Source of the DNA: Bacteroidia bacterium | GTDB taxonomy: Bacteria > Bacteroidota > Bacteroidia > Chitinophagales > JAUHXS01 | DNA: 64,000 nucleotides | Direction: 5' to 3' | NCBI GenBank assembly: GCA_030426955.1 | Contig: JAUHXS010000001.1 | Location: 561,339 to 625,338 of the forward strand | Shown here: positions 44,156 through 53,931 of the stretch, piece by piece | Numbering within the stretch: the first letter of the stretch is position 1 | Layout: every line of letters begins with the position of its first letter | Notes under the pieces: model-generated | Told to the model about the DNA's origin: nothing | Databases searched by the model: none | What the model saw: the letters and a program-made list of their open reading frames with translations, nothing else | Position numbers and translations under genes: made by a program

Positions 44156-45078
44156 AATCTTCTCTCATTTCTATCTAAGTAGACAATCTTTTTTAACTCT
44201 CCGTCCGCTCCGTAGTTGAAACGAATCATAGCATAAGAAAATCCACTATACTTTACTCTTTCTCTTGGAGTCTCATCTATACCGTAATATCTCTCCATGG
44301 TAATTCTTCCTTGATCATCAAACTCTCTATCAACCATAGCAACTCCTGCAATACTATGTAATTTCAACTCACCATCTACACCATGAAATGTTTCATGAAC
44401 AATATTTCCTTTTTCATCATATTCTCTTTTTATCATAGCAAAGAAAAGCTCATCTTCCATTAACTTTCCATCTTTACCATAGTTCATCTGCTCCACTACA
44501 TTTCCGTTGTCATCATACTTTGATACTAACTCGTAAAAACCCTCTTTGTCTGTAACTCTATTTCCGCTAACATCAAATCTAATAGAAGAAGCTCTCCTAC
44601 CTTGATCATCAAGATAACATAAGTAGTGTGCTACACCATACTTATCTTTTACCAAGTTCCCTGTCTTATTGTAGTTAAATAAAGAGATCGTGTTGTTTTC
44701 CTCATCTCTTTTAATTCTAACAGAATACGCACCACTTACAACATCTCTAGTAGGCTTTCCTCGGTAGTTGAAGTAAGACCTCTTCTCCCAACCATTATCA
44801 CTATATTCAATTTTAATCTGACCTGCTCCGAAGTACAAATCATTTTCTTTCATTAATCCATTGATCAAGTATTCTACTTTATCTAGACCATTATCTCCAT
44901 AGGTAAATCTATAAGAAGCACCTTGTTTTCCCTCACTTTCAGACACTGGATATCGTCCAACTAAGTTAAATCCTCCATCAATAGAGATTTGTCTATAGAA
45001 TTCTGTTTTACCTGCTGCAAAAGCATTGATGATTAAAACCAATGATAAAACTGAAGATAGTAAAAGAGATTTTTTCAT
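44152..45078 (-). CDS. Secreted YD-repeat protein of unknown function
   Basis: A signal peptide ends at 'NAFA'. The mature 285 residues consist of about six repeats of 40-45 residues. The theme is 'YDDNGNVVEQMNYGKDGKLMEDE.FFAMIKREYDEKGN', which resembles Rhs/YD-type repeats and the repeats of YwqK-like proteins. No enzyme motif or sorting domain is seen, so it may stay in the periplasm. It is unlinked to other genes. The unusual double hairpin lies at its end. Homologues are likely to be labelled hypothetical. Confidence 0.75.
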   Translation of the reverse strand: MKKSLLLSSVLSLVLIINAFAAGKTEFYRQISIDGGFNLVGRYPVSESEGKQGASYRFTYGDNGLDKVEYLINGLMKENDLYFGAGQIKIEYSDNGWEKRSYFNYRGKPTRDVVSGAYSVRIKRDEENNTISLFNYNKTGNLVKDKYGVAHYLCYLDDQGRRASSIRFDVSGNRVTDKEGFYELVSKYDDNGNVVEQMNYGKDGKLMEDELFFAMIKREYDEKGNIVHETFHGVDGELKLHSIAGVAMVDREFDDQGRITMERYYGIDETPRERVKYSGFSYAMIRFNYGADGELKKIVYLDRNERRL

Positions 45079-45224
45079 AGCATTTGTTTTGTTTGTTCCT
45101 TTATACTCTAATAAAGCGTATAATGTTTCAAAAAACGTTAAAAATTTATTACAGCTAAATATAGGAATAATATTTTAATTTGCAATATTTATATCTTGTA
45201 ACAACATTGGGGAAACTTGTGTAA

Positions 45225-45677
45225 ATGAAAGTAGAGATATATACTGATGGAGCATCGAGGGGCAATCCTGGTCCTGGTGGGTATGGTGTAATTTTAATAG
45301 CAGGACAGCACAAAAAAGAACTATCTCAAGGCTACAGGGAAACAACCAACAATCGCATGGAGCTCATGGCTGTAATTGCAGGGCTCGAAGCGCTTAAGCA
45401 AGATAACCTTAACGTAAAAATAACTTCTGACTCAAAGTATGTTGTTGATGCTGTCGAAAAAGGCTGGGTTTTTGGTTGGGCAAAAAAGAACTTTGCAAAA
45501 AAGAAAAATGAGGATTTGTGGAAAAGGTTTTTAGCTCTCTACCCAAAAAACAATATTAAGTTTTACTGGATCAAAGGACATAATGACCATCCCTATAATG
45601 AAAGGTGCGATCAACTAGCTGTGGAGGCCGCACAATCGAACAACCTTATACCAGACAAAGGCTATACAGGAAATTAA
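45225..45677 (+). CDS. rnhA: Ribonuclease HI
   Basis: RNase HI removes RNA from RNA-DNA hybrids. The four metal-binding acids are visible: Asp in 'IYTDGASRGNPGPGG', Glu in 'NNRMELMAVIAGLEAL', Asp in 'ITSDSKYVVD' and Asp in 'NERCDQLAVEAA'. The basic handle region 'VFGWAKKNFAKKKNEDLWKRF' suits the HI type. At 150 residues it is a normal length. It converges with queG, whose stop is four bases away. Confidence 0.96.
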   Translation: MKVEIYTDGASRGNPGPGGYGVILIAGQHKKELSQGYRETTNNRMELMAVIAGLEALKQDNLNVKITSDSKYVVDAVEKGWVFGWAKKNFAKKKNEDLWKRFLALYPKNNIKFYWIKGHNDHPYNERCDQLAVEAAQSNNLIPDKGYTGN

Positions 45678-45680
45678 ACA

Positions 45681-46607
45681 TCATGGTATTAATTCTAAAA
45701 ACTTAAGATTTCTTTTAATCCCTTTATACTTAGTCCTTTTGAGTGGTGTTTTCTTAAACAATTTCTGAAAAACATCTTCAGTTATTTCATGCCACTCCTT
45801 CTTTGTCATTTTAAGCATCTCTTCTTTGGGCTCAAATGCTTCCTCGTGATGTGGTTTTGAAAAGCGATTCCAAGGACAAACATCTTGGCAAATGTCACAT
45901 CCAAATGCCCAGTTTTCAAATTTTCCTTTCACGTTTTCAGGGATGGCATATTTCTCTTTTAGTTCAATCGTAAAATAAGAGATGCACTTACTTCCATCTA
46001 CAGTATAAGGTTTTGGAATCGCATCTGTGGGGCAGGCATCCATACACTTTGTGCATGAACCACAATGGTCTGTAACCGGTTGGTCATATTCTAATGGCAA
46101 GTCAATTATGAGTTCTGCTAAAAAAAAGAAAGAGCCCATTTGCTTATTTAGCAGTAATGAATTTTTGCCCACCCACCCGAGTCCGCTTTTAGCAGCCCAA
46201 GCTCTCTCCATAACAGGTGCAGAATCAACAAACGCTCTTCCATCAACAGCTCCAATTGTCTCTTGAATATACAGAAGAAGTTCTTTAACCTTTCTTCTTA
46301 CTACAAAATGATAGTCTTCTCCATAGGCATACTTAGCAATTTTAGGAGCATCTTTATTTTCTTGTACTTGCTTCGGAAAATAGTTGTAGGCAAGTGAGAT
46401 GACGGACTTAGCTCCTTCGACTAACTTTGTTGGATCTAAGCGTTTATCAAAATGGTTTTCCATATAATACATTTGACCATGCATATTGTTTTTCAACCAC
46501 CTCTCTACTCTTGGCGCTTCTGTTTCTAAAAATTCAGCTTTGGATATTCCACAATGAGCAAAACCTAAACGAGTAGCTTCTTCTTTGATCAACGTAGAAC
46601 TTCTCAA
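45681..46607 (-). CDS. queG: Epoxyqueuosine reductase QueG
   Basis: QueG makes the final step of queuosine synthesis on tRNA, reducing epoxyqueuosine with a cobalamin and two [4Fe-4S] clusters. '[16 protein letters not shown]' and '[11 protein letters not shown]' supply the cluster cysteines. The N-terminal '[12 protein letters not shown]' and '[11 protein letters not shown]' match the family, and '[14 protein letters not shown]' with '[23 protein letters not shown]' is diagnostic. The 308-residue length is usual. It is followed by an M28 peptidase gene upstream in the same direction, 12 bases away. Confidence 0.95.
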   Translation of the reverse strand: MRSSTLIKEEATRLGFAHCGISKAEFLETEAPRVERWLKNNMHGQMYYMENHFDKRLDPTKLVEGAKSVISLAYNYFPKQVQENKDAPKIAKYAYGEDYHFVVRRKVKELLLYIQETIGAVDGRAFVDSAPVMERAWAAKSGLGWVGKNSLLLNKQMGSFFFLAELIIDLPLEYDQPVTDHCGSCTKCMDACPTDAIPKPYTVDGSKCISYFTIELKEKYAIPENVKGKFENWAFGCDICQDVCPWNRFSKPHHEEAFEPKEEMLKMTKKEWHEITEDVFQKLFKKTPLKRTKYKGIKRNLKFLELIP

Positions 46608-46619
46608 TGTACGTACTAT

Positions 46620-48368
46620 TTAGTATAATAGAACTTTACGCGTACTTACAATCTTATTGTCTATATGGAGATTGCAAAAATAGACTCCTGAATTTTGTTC
46701 ATCAAAACTATATTGATAGATTGATTCAAATGAATCATTATAAATAGGTATTCGCTCGATTTCTTCCCCTGCAATGTTTGTAATGGTCAACCAAGTTTTT
46801 TTAAATCGTGTGTTAGAGACTACTTTAATACTAATTTGCTTATTTGTTGGATTGGGATATATTAAATCAATAAATGTATGTTTATCATTCTTTAATAAGT
46901 CTTTAATACTAGTCACTACTGGTCCATCTCCAGCAGCAGTAACTCTTTCTTCGTCTGCAAATAAGCTTTCACAACCGTTAGCATCAATAGCTGCAATAGT
47001 TATGTAATAGGTACTATCCTTTTTTGTGTTCGGCACTATAAACTCAGTGGTATTGTAAAAGTTATACACAGCGTCATAATCTGTCGTATTAGAGCTGACT
47101 ATTACTTTATATCCAGAGTTTACTTCAGAACTGATTGCCTCTATCTCAATCCCTGTACTTTTATTTTGCAGTTCAAAGTCAGGAGCTTTAGGCCCCGAAG
47201 CAAGTATAATAGCAGATACCCCATTGATCAAAGCATTCCTTCTTAGATAGTTAAAATCAACAAACATACTATCCAACTCCATGTCATTATCTGTATCATA
47301 GCCTATCACATCATTAGATGTGTGTTGATGATCAGTATAACCGACCCCAGGAGCACCATGGCCATGCTCATGCTCTGAGGTAAATCGTAGTGACGTAAAT
47401 CCATTTTCCCGGAATGGGATGTGATCTCCTCCTCTTCCTGTTCGATCTTCTTGGTTCATAATATTTATTTCCATTGGAACATCAATCAGTGAAGCTAGCT
47501 CTTCCTCATACTCTAACTTTATAAATTTGGCAAAATTTCTATGTTGATTATAAAAAGAAGAATAAAAAGAAAACAAACGAATACTGGTGCTATCAATTTG
47601 CCCCTCATCATTGCATGCAGTTGGTGGTGAAGCGGTCTCACCGCATATGATTCCACCAATTACATCATTATTTTGTACCGCTTTAATGGGCAAGCTGTTA
47701 TCACTTGCATAATCCGCTAATGCTCTACCCCCATACAAACCTTGCTCTTCCCCTGTTGTAAGCATAAAAACAAAGGTATGATTAAAGGCATATTGACTTA
47801 ATAATCTTGCCAATTCCATTACTAAAACTGTTCCACTACCATTATCATCAGCCCCATGAGCGACACAAGCAACATCACAACCATTATCACAGCGTGAATC
47901 CATATGTGCTTCTAAAACGACAATTTGATGATTGTTTGTATCTACTCCAGGCAAAACGCCTAAAACGTTTTTATGGCTATTCATACCACAAATATTTTCG
48001 TCAAACTTTAGATACGACACAATCAGTCTATTATTATGCCTAGCACTATATGATTGCAACTTACTATAAATCCAACTTCTGGCAGCTCCAATTCCTGTGT
48101 CGGCAGATAGTGTATCCGACCCAGTATTTCTATTGTGAAAGCTTACCAGTTTTGTCAACAATACTTCTAACGAATCAGATGAGGCATCCTCAGCCAATAC
48201 ACTTATTATCTCTGATGGTGTAGTAAATGTAGCACCTACGCTATATAATTGAGGATCATAGTTTCCTTTCAATATATTATCTGCTTCATTATTGCTTACA
48301 ACCATGTTTGTTTGAGCGAAAATATACGCAGTCAATAAAACAAAAATCAGTGTGGAGAATATTCTCAT
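46620..48368 (-). CDS. Secreted M28 zinc aminopeptidase with T9SS type A domain
   Basis: A signal peptide ends at 'YIFAQ'. The M28 catalytic domain has the zinc ligands in 'VVLEAHMDSR' (His, Asp), 'HGADDNGSGT' (bridging Asp) and 'LTTGEEQGLYGG' (general-base Glu and ligand Glu), then 'DRTGRGGDHIPFRENGFTSLRF' and a His in 'YTDHQHTSND'. A fibronectin-like section and a type A sorting domain (FIDLIYPNPTNKQISIKV, STRKVLLY) follow. The length is 582 residues. It most likely acts as an extracellular aminopeptidase. It shares its direction with queG downstream, but a functional link is unlikely. Confidence 0.92.
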   Translation of the reverse strand: MRIFSTLIFVLLTAYIFAQTNMVVSNNEADNILKGNYDPQLYSVGATFTTPSEIISVLAEDASSDSLEVLLTKLVSFHNRNTGSDTLSADTGIGAARSWIYSKLQSYSARHNNRLIVSYLKFDENICGMNSHKNVLGVLPGVDTNNHQIVVLEAHMDSRCDNGCDVACVAHGADDNGSGTVLVMELARLLSQYAFNHTFVFMLTTGEEQGLYGGRALADYASDNSLPIKAVQNNDVIGGIICGETASPPTACNDEGQIDSTSIRLFSFYSSFYNQHRNFAKFIKLEYEEELASLIDVPMEINIMNQEDRTGRGGDHIPFRENGFTSLRFTSEHEHGHGAPGVGYTDHQHTSNDVIGYDTDNDMELDSMFVDFNYLRRNALINGVSAIILASGPKAPDFELQNKSTGIEIEAISSEVNSGYKVIVSSNTTDYDAVYNFYNTTEFIVPNTKKDSTYYITIAAIDANGCESLFADEERVTAAGDGPVVTSIKDLLKNDKHTFIDLIYPNPTNKQISIKVVSNTRFKKTWLTITNIAGEEIERIPIYNDSFESIYQYSFDEQNSGVYFCNLHIDNKIVSTRKVLLY

Positions 48369-48383
48369 ATAAAGTTTATAGTT

Positions 48384-51062
48384 TTATCTAACAAGTGTTA
48401 CTGTGCCTTCTAACAATACCTCTGAACCATCATTTTTTGTTGCCTTCAAATAATACCTATACGCTCCCACCTCTTGCTCAACTCCATTCCAGCTTCCATC
48501 CCAACCTTCATTCACATCTTGTGAAACAAATATACAATTTCCCCATCTATCATAAACTTTAAACTCAACCTCACCTATAAAGTAGTTAACAATTGGAAAG
48601 AATGTACCGTTACCATTTTCATTATTGCCAGGAGTAAATGCAGTTGGCAAGACTGGAAATTCGTTAAGCATCTCTATTCTTACAGAGTCTGACTTAAAAC
48701 ACACCCCTTCTTTGGAAGCTGTTACGATATAAGTAATATTCTCTGTTGGTGTTGCTATCGGATCAGAACAATTATCACAGGATAAAAATTTATTAGGCAA
48801 CCAAGTGTAGTTGTGACCACCTGATGCAGCTAACCTGACCTCGCCTCCCGACCTAACTAAAGCGTAAGTCGGATTTATGGATATCCTAACGCTATCAAGA
48901 ATTTTCACCGATGCTGTATCTGTGCCAATACAACCAAAACTATCCACCTTGGTAATGACATAGTCCTCTTCAAAGACATCTTGACCTCCTGTATAATAAA
49001 CCAATGTACTAGGAGTATTAACACTCTGTAACCAGTCCATTGGTGACCATGTATATTGCGCCCCTGACTCAGATGAGTTACTTCCTATCAAAACCTTATT
49101 AGTATCATCACGGCAAATCACTTGATCAACTCCTGCAAAAACCTCAACCTCAGGGCGGATCATCACAACTTGGCTGTCTTCAAATTGACACCCATTGGTA
49201 GGATCAAATACTGTAACAAAATACTCCACTATTGAATCAGAAACATTACTCAAAAACCTTGGACGATTATTCGTTATACTGTCCAATAACAGATTGGGTT
49301 GCCAAAAGACATCTAGCGAGTCAGAGTATTCATCAAGAATAGCAGGCCCTAGAAAAGTATCCACCCCTGCACAAATTTCTAATGTGTCTAATAACTCTAA
49401 TACATCAATATTTGGCAATACATTTATAATCAAACTATCCATTATAATGCAACCAGTACTAGTATCTGTAACTTCAACCATTAGCTTAAGTATTGTATCA
49501 GAAAAATCATTGATAAATAATGGAGAGTTTAAAGTAGCTTGATCTACCAAGTTGCTAGGCACCCAGTTGTAATAAAAAGAGTCTTGAGACAACAACTCTA
49601 TTACAGGACCGACCAAAGAGTCTACCTTCGGACAAAGCATTAAGCTGTCTATCATTTCAATGGTATTGATCAATGGTCGAATATTGACCTGAATACTATC
49701 CTCAACCCTACAGCCTGTGATAGTGTCTTCCATTACTACTTTATACGAAAATGAAGTATCAGAAAAGGTGTTTATGAAATTGGGGGCATTAACACTATCA
49801 TTAGACAGGTGATTTGAAGGACTCCATAGATAAGTGAATGAGTCAATGAACTGGTCTTGAACTAAAGGACCTAATAATGAATCCACGAAAGGGCATAAAA
49901 TAATAGAATCTTTAAGGTTAAGCTCTTCAAAAATAAAAAGATCATAGAGCGTTACAAAACCTAGGCAGTTCCCGTAAATCGTAGATATAGTGATATTTTC
50001 ACCATTTTCCATTATAGTGTCTGCAATTGTTTTAATATTAAGGTCAACAAAAGAATCGCCTGGAAGAAAATAAATGCTATCTGGAAATGAAAGATAATCA
50101 TCCCCTTCTATTGCTTGGCCACTTTTGGTATAGGAAACAAGCAAACTATCATTAAGATCATTGAATCTTTTAAATCTGACAATACCATCTAAGCAACCTT
50201 CAATAGGATGTTGGATAATCTCAACAAAATTTGTTCCGCCTTTTGGAGCCAAACTATTTGCCTCAATTAAAACACCAGAATCCAAAGCCCAATCTCCTAC
50301 GTCGGCAATAACCAATTTCAAGTGATACGTGGCACATGCTACGACATCTATTGCAGCAGTAAAAATTGAAGTAAACCCATCATACTCCATAAAGGTACTA
50401 TCATTAGAATCAGGACAATGGCCGTTATAATATTGAGAATTCACATTATCATTAATGTTATCTATATGAACCAATTGCTCTGTATTCGGCACCCAAGCTA
50501 GATTAACGGTATCTAAGTTCCCTAATGAGTCTTCAATTCCAGGACCATTAATAAAAAAGCCAAATACATCAAAAACACCTAAGTTTACATATTCGAGGTA
50601 CTCCTCCGAAGCAAATACATAATTAAATTCTATTCCATTGGAACTGGAAATAATATCGAATTCGATCGAACAGGCATCATTAGTTATTACATTTTCTCCC
50701 TCAACCTCAAGAAATAAATTTTCCAAGTGTGAATCACCAGGAAGGCCTCTAAAATCAGAATAAAGCCATCCACCAAAAGCATCACACCCACTATTTCTTC
50801 CACTATCCGCTCCTATTGCATTTAGTGCATACCCTGTAGACAGAATAAGTCCAGAATCTATTCCCAAATCTGTTCCAACTGCATTAAATGAACCCATACC
50901 ACTATCCGCACAACTTGATGTAATATTAGAAATCACTACACCATTTGATGCAAGGCTTTGCGCAAGCACAGTATCTGAAAGTGTTACATCGACAGTAAGC
51001 TGTGCATACAAGCAGTTGACAACTACTAGTGTGAAACATATGATTTTTAATAAATGGTACAT
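48384..51062 (-). CDS. Choice-of-anchor L repeat surface protein, T9SS type B
   Basis: The start is set at the ATG at 51062, which gives a signal peptide (YHLLKIICFTLVVVNCLYAQ). A TTG at 51080 would add six residues. The N-terminal 230 residues match choice-of-anchor L domains ('LASNGVVISNITSSC', 'GFNAVG', 'VFASEEYLEY', 'FGFFINGPG'). A Calx-beta-like segment and three tandem repeats of about 80 residues follow ('LCPFVDSLLGPLV', 'LCPKVDSLVGPVI', 'ICAGVDTFLGPAI', each with '...FINxFSDT'). The end is a type B sorting domain (PTAFTPGNNENGNGTFF, YDRWGNCIF, WDG). It is likely a large adhesin or matrix component. Confidence 0.9.
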   Translation of the reverse strand: MYHLLKIICFTLVVVNCLYAQLTVDVTLSDTVLAQSLASNGVVISNITSSCADSGMGSFNAVGTDLGIDSGLILSTGYALNAIGADSGRNSGCDAFGGWLYSDFRGLPGDSHLENLFLEVEGENVITNDACSIEFDIISSSNGIEFNYVFASEEYLEYVNLGVFDVFGFFINGPGIEDSLGNLDTVNLAWVPNTEQLVHIDNINDNVNSQYYNGHCPDSNDSTFMEYDGFTSIFTAAIDVVACATYHLKLVIADVGDWALDSGVLIEANSLAPKGGTNFVEIIQHPIEGCLDGIVRFKRFNDLNDSLLVSYTKSGQAIEGDDYLSFPDSIYFLPGDSFVDLNIKTIADTIMENGENITISTIYGNCLGFVTLYDLFIFEELNLKDSIILCPFVDSLLGPLVQDQFIDSFTYLWSPSNHLSNDSVNAPNFINTFSDTSFSYKVVMEDTITGCRVEDSIQVNIRPLINTIEMIDSLMLCPKVDSLVGPVIELLSQDSFYYNWVPSNLVDQATLNSPLFINDFSDTILKLMVEVTDTSTGCIIMDSLIINVLPNIDVLELLDTLEICAGVDTFLGPAILDEYSDSLDVFWQPNLLLDSITNNRPRFLSNVSDSIVEYFVTVFDPTNGCQFEDSQVVMIRPEVEVFAGVDQVICRDDTNKVLIGSNSSESGAQYTWSPMDWLQSVNTPSTLVYYTGGQDVFEEDYVITKVDSFGCIGTDTASVKILDSVRISINPTYALVRSGGEVRLAASGGHNYTWLPNKFLSCDNCSDPIATPTENITYIVTASKEGVCFKSDSVRIEMLNEFPVLPTAFTPGNNENGNGTFFPIVNYFIGEVEFKVYDRWGNCIFVSQDVNEGWDGSWNGVEQEVGAYRYYLKATKNDGSEVLLEGTVTLVR

Positions 51063-51131
51063 ACCATAATAAATATACAATTAAAAAACCATCTAAATAA
51101 TTTATACACGCCTCTTTATCAAGTACAAATC

Positions 51132-51202
51132 AGACAAAATGTCTCAAAAAAAGAAAAACAAAGCCATTTTGACACCTACATTACTCTTGGCAGGATATTT
51201 GT
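51132..51202 (+). promoter_or_regulatory. Inverted-repeat operators and sigma-54-like promoter before clpB
   Basis: Two related sites lie upstream of clpB: AGACA-AAA-TGTCT (51132-51144) and GCCATTTTGACA (51163-51174), which share the pattern GxCATTTTGxC in opposite or same orientation. TTGGCA-6 bases-TTGT at 51187-51202 resembles a -24/-12 sigma-54 promoter with a T for C at -12. A weak -7 box GATATTTG at 51194-51201 is an alternative. The set suggests heat-shock control, but the regulator is not identified. Confidence 0.4.
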
Positions 51203-51232
51203 TGAACTAATTAACATATAAATTGTTGAATT

Positions 51233-53857
51233 ATGGATTTAAATAAGTTTACAATAAAGTCGCAAGAAGCGATCCAAAAAGCTCAGGAAATTGCACTTAG
51301 CCTACACCATCAGACCATTGAGACGGCCCACTTACTAAAGGGCATTCTAATGATAGATGAAGATGTAACAAATTTTCTATTCAAGAAGATCGGAGTAAAT
51401 GTAGATACACTAAAACATAATACAGATAGTTTAGTCAATAGCTTTCCTAAAGTGTCTGGTCAAAATCAATATCTATCAAAAACTTCAAATAGTGTTTTAA
51501 TCAAGGTCCAAAATTATTTAAAAGAATTTGGAGATGAATTTGTCACAATAGAGCATATTTTATTGGGTCTACTCAATGAGGGTGATAATACATCTAAGCT
51601 ATTAAGAGAACTAGGTGTTTCTGAAAAAGATCTAAAAGCCGCCATTAAAGATCTCAGAAAAGGCAACACAGTAAAAGACCAAAATGCAGAAGCTAATTAC
51701 AATTCGTTAGATAAATACGCTAATAATTTAAACGAGATGGCAAGTTCTGGGAAACTAGATCCAGTTATTGGTCGAGATGAAGAAATTAGAAGGGTATTAC
51801 ATATCTTATCAAGAAGAACAAAGAACAATCCGGTATTAGTTGGCGAACCTGGTGTTGGCAAAACTGCCATTGCAGAAGGCATTGCCCATAGAATTATAAG
51901 TGGTGATGTACCAGAAAACCTCAAAACAAAGATCATCTACGCCCTTGATATGGGTGCACTGATTGCAGGCGCAAAATATAAAGGTGAGTTTGAGGAAAGA
52001 TTAAAAGCTGTTATTAATGAAGTAAAGCAATCAGATGGACAGATCATTCTTTTTATCGATGAGATTCACACCCTTGTCGGAGCGGGAAAATCGGAAGGAG
52101 CCATGGATGCGGCTAATATACTTAAACCAGCCTTGGCCAGAGGCGAGCTTCATACAGTTGGCGCAACTACCTTAAATGAATTTCAAAAATACTTCGAAAA
52201 AGACAAAGCGCTGGAAAGACGATTTCAGAAAGTGATGGTGGATGAACCCACTACTGAAGATGCTATATCTATCTTAAGAGGTCTTAAAGAGCGATATGAA
52301 ACACACCATAAAGTAAGAATCAAAGATGAGGCTATCATTTCATCCGTAGAGCTCTCACAGCGATATATAACGGATCGTTTTCTTCCAGACAAAGCAATTG
52401 ACCTAATCGATGAAGCTGCAGCAAAGTTACGACTGGAGATGGATTCTCTACCCGAAGAGCTAGATGAGCTAGAGAGGAAAATCAGGCAGCTAGAGATTGA
52501 AAAGGAAGCAATTAAAAGAGAAAAAGACAAGGAGAAACTGAAATCTCTAAGTGAACAAATTGCCAATCTTTCAGAACAGCGAAATGAGCTAAAAGCGAAA
52601 TGGCAAGCTGAAAAAGAGGTGGTTGATAATATTCAAAAGCAAAAAGAGGCTATAGAAAATTTCAAATTAGAAGCAGAGCAGGCGGAACGTTCTGGAGATT
52701 ATGGCAAGGTAGCAGAACTACGCTATGGGAAAATCAAGGAGGCAGAAAATGCTTTAAAAGCAGCCGAACAACAATTAAAAAAGTTCAAGAATGAAAGCAG
52801 AATGATGAAAGAGGAAGTTGATGCCGAAGATATAGCTGCTATTGTTTCAAAATGGACTAATATTCCAATCAGCAAAATGCTTCAAAGTGAGAGAGAAAAG
52901 CTACTGCACTTAGAAAATGAGCTACACAAACGAGTTATTGGACAAGAAGAGGCCATTGAAGCTGTTTCAGATGCCATCAGGAGAAGCAGAGCAGGCCTAC
53001 AAGATCCTAATAAACCTATTGGTTCTTTTATCTTTCTTGGAACAACTGGTGTCGGAAAAACTGAATTGGCAAAAGCTCTAGCTGAATACCTCTTCAATAA
53101 TGATCAAGCAATGACTCGGATTGATATGTCTGAATATCAGGAAAGACACGCAGTATCAAGATTAGTTGGTGCACCTCCAGGATATGTAGGCTATGATGAA
53201 GGCGGACAATTAACAGAAGCTGTTAGAAGAAAACCTTATTCTGTAGTCTTGCTAGACGAAATTGAAAAGGCACATCCTGATGTGTTTAATATTCTACTTC
53301 AAGTCCTAGATGATGGTAGATTGACGGATAATAAAGGACGAGTCGTTAACTTTAAGAATACTATCATCATAATGACTTCAAATATTGGCTCTCACATCAT
53401 TCAAGAGAAGTTTGAAGATATAGATGAAAAAAGTATGTTTGGCGTAGTCGAAAGTACGAAGATGGAAGTTTTTGAGCTACTTAAAAAATCCATCAGACCA
53501 GAGTTTTTAAATAGAATAGACGAAACCATCATGTTCCAACCACTTTTAAAAGGTCAGACGGAAGCTATCGTCAAGCTTCAACTCAATCATGTGAAAGCAT
53601 TATTGCAGAATGAATCTATAGAGATAGAATTTTCAGATAATACCATTAAGTGGTTGGCAGATATTGGCTATGATCCGACTTTCGGTGCAAGACCGATTAA
53701 AAGAATCATACAGAAAGAAGTTGTTAACCAACTATCAAAATCAATCCTAGCAGGAGAGCTAAAACCACATGGAAAAGTAAATGTAGATATGGAAGGAGAA
53801 AAGTTGAAATTCATTAACAAAAACAAGGTAGAATCAGAGTCAATACCATCGGAATAA
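51233..53857 (+). CDS. clpB: ATP-dependent chaperone ClpB
   Basis: ClpB is a hexameric disaggregase that acts with DnaK. It has an N-terminal Clp repeat domain, two AAA+ modules (Walker A GEPGVGKT at residue 204 and GTTGVGKT at residue 603) and the long coiled-coil middle domain (about residues 410-530, '[24 protein letters not shown]'), which separates it from ClpA and ClpC. Both Walker B motifs are intact ([17 protein letters not shown]). The 874-residue length is normal. The promoter region has palindromic sites, suggesting stress regulation. The next gene is lon. Confidence 0.97.
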   Translation: MDLNKFTIKSQEAIQKAQEIALSLHHQTIETAHLLKGILMIDEDVTNFLFKKIGVNVDTLKHNTDSLVNSFPKVSGQNQYLSKTSNSVLIKVQNYLKEFGDEFVTIEHILLGLLNEGDNTSKLLRELGVSEKDLKAAIKDLRKGNTVKDQNAEANYNSLDKYANNLNEMASSGKLDPVIGRDEEIRRVLHILSRRTKNNPVLVGEPGVGKTAIAEGIAHRIISGDVPENLKTKIIYALDMGALIAGAKYKGEFEERLKAVINEVKQSDGQIILFIDEIHTLVGAGKSEGAMDAANILKPALARGELHTVGATTLNEFQKYFEKDKALERRFQKVMVDEPTTEDAISILRGLKERYETHHKVRIKDEAIISSVELSQRYITDRFLPDKAIDLIDEAAAKLRLEMDSLPEELDELERKIRQLEIEKEAIKREKDKEKLKSLSEQIANLSEQRNELKAKWQAEKEVVDNIQKQKEAIENFKLEAEQAERSGDYGKVAELRYGKIKEAENALKAAEQQLKKFKNESRMMKEEVDAEDIAAIVSKWTNIPISKMLQSEREKLLHLENELHKRVIGQEEAIEAVSDAIRRSRAGLQDPNKPIGSFIFLGTTGVGKTELAKALAEYLFNNDQAMTRIDMSEYQERHAVSRLVGAPPGYVGYDEGGQLTEAVRRKPYSVVLLDEIEKAHPDVFNILLQVLDDGRLTDNKGRVVNFKNTIIIMTSNIGSHIIQEKFEDIDEKSMFGVVESTKMEVFELLKKSIRPEFLNRIDETIMFQPLLKGQTEAIVKLQLNHVKALLQNESIEIEFSDNTIKWLADIGYDPTFGARPIKRIIQKEVVNQLSKSILAGELKPHGKVNVDMEGEKLKFINKNKVESESIPSE

Positions 53858-53931
53858 ACGAGAGCATTGACAAATAATTATACTTGCAATAGAGAAAAAT
53901 ACGTTATAATTTTACCGCCCTAAATTAAGAT

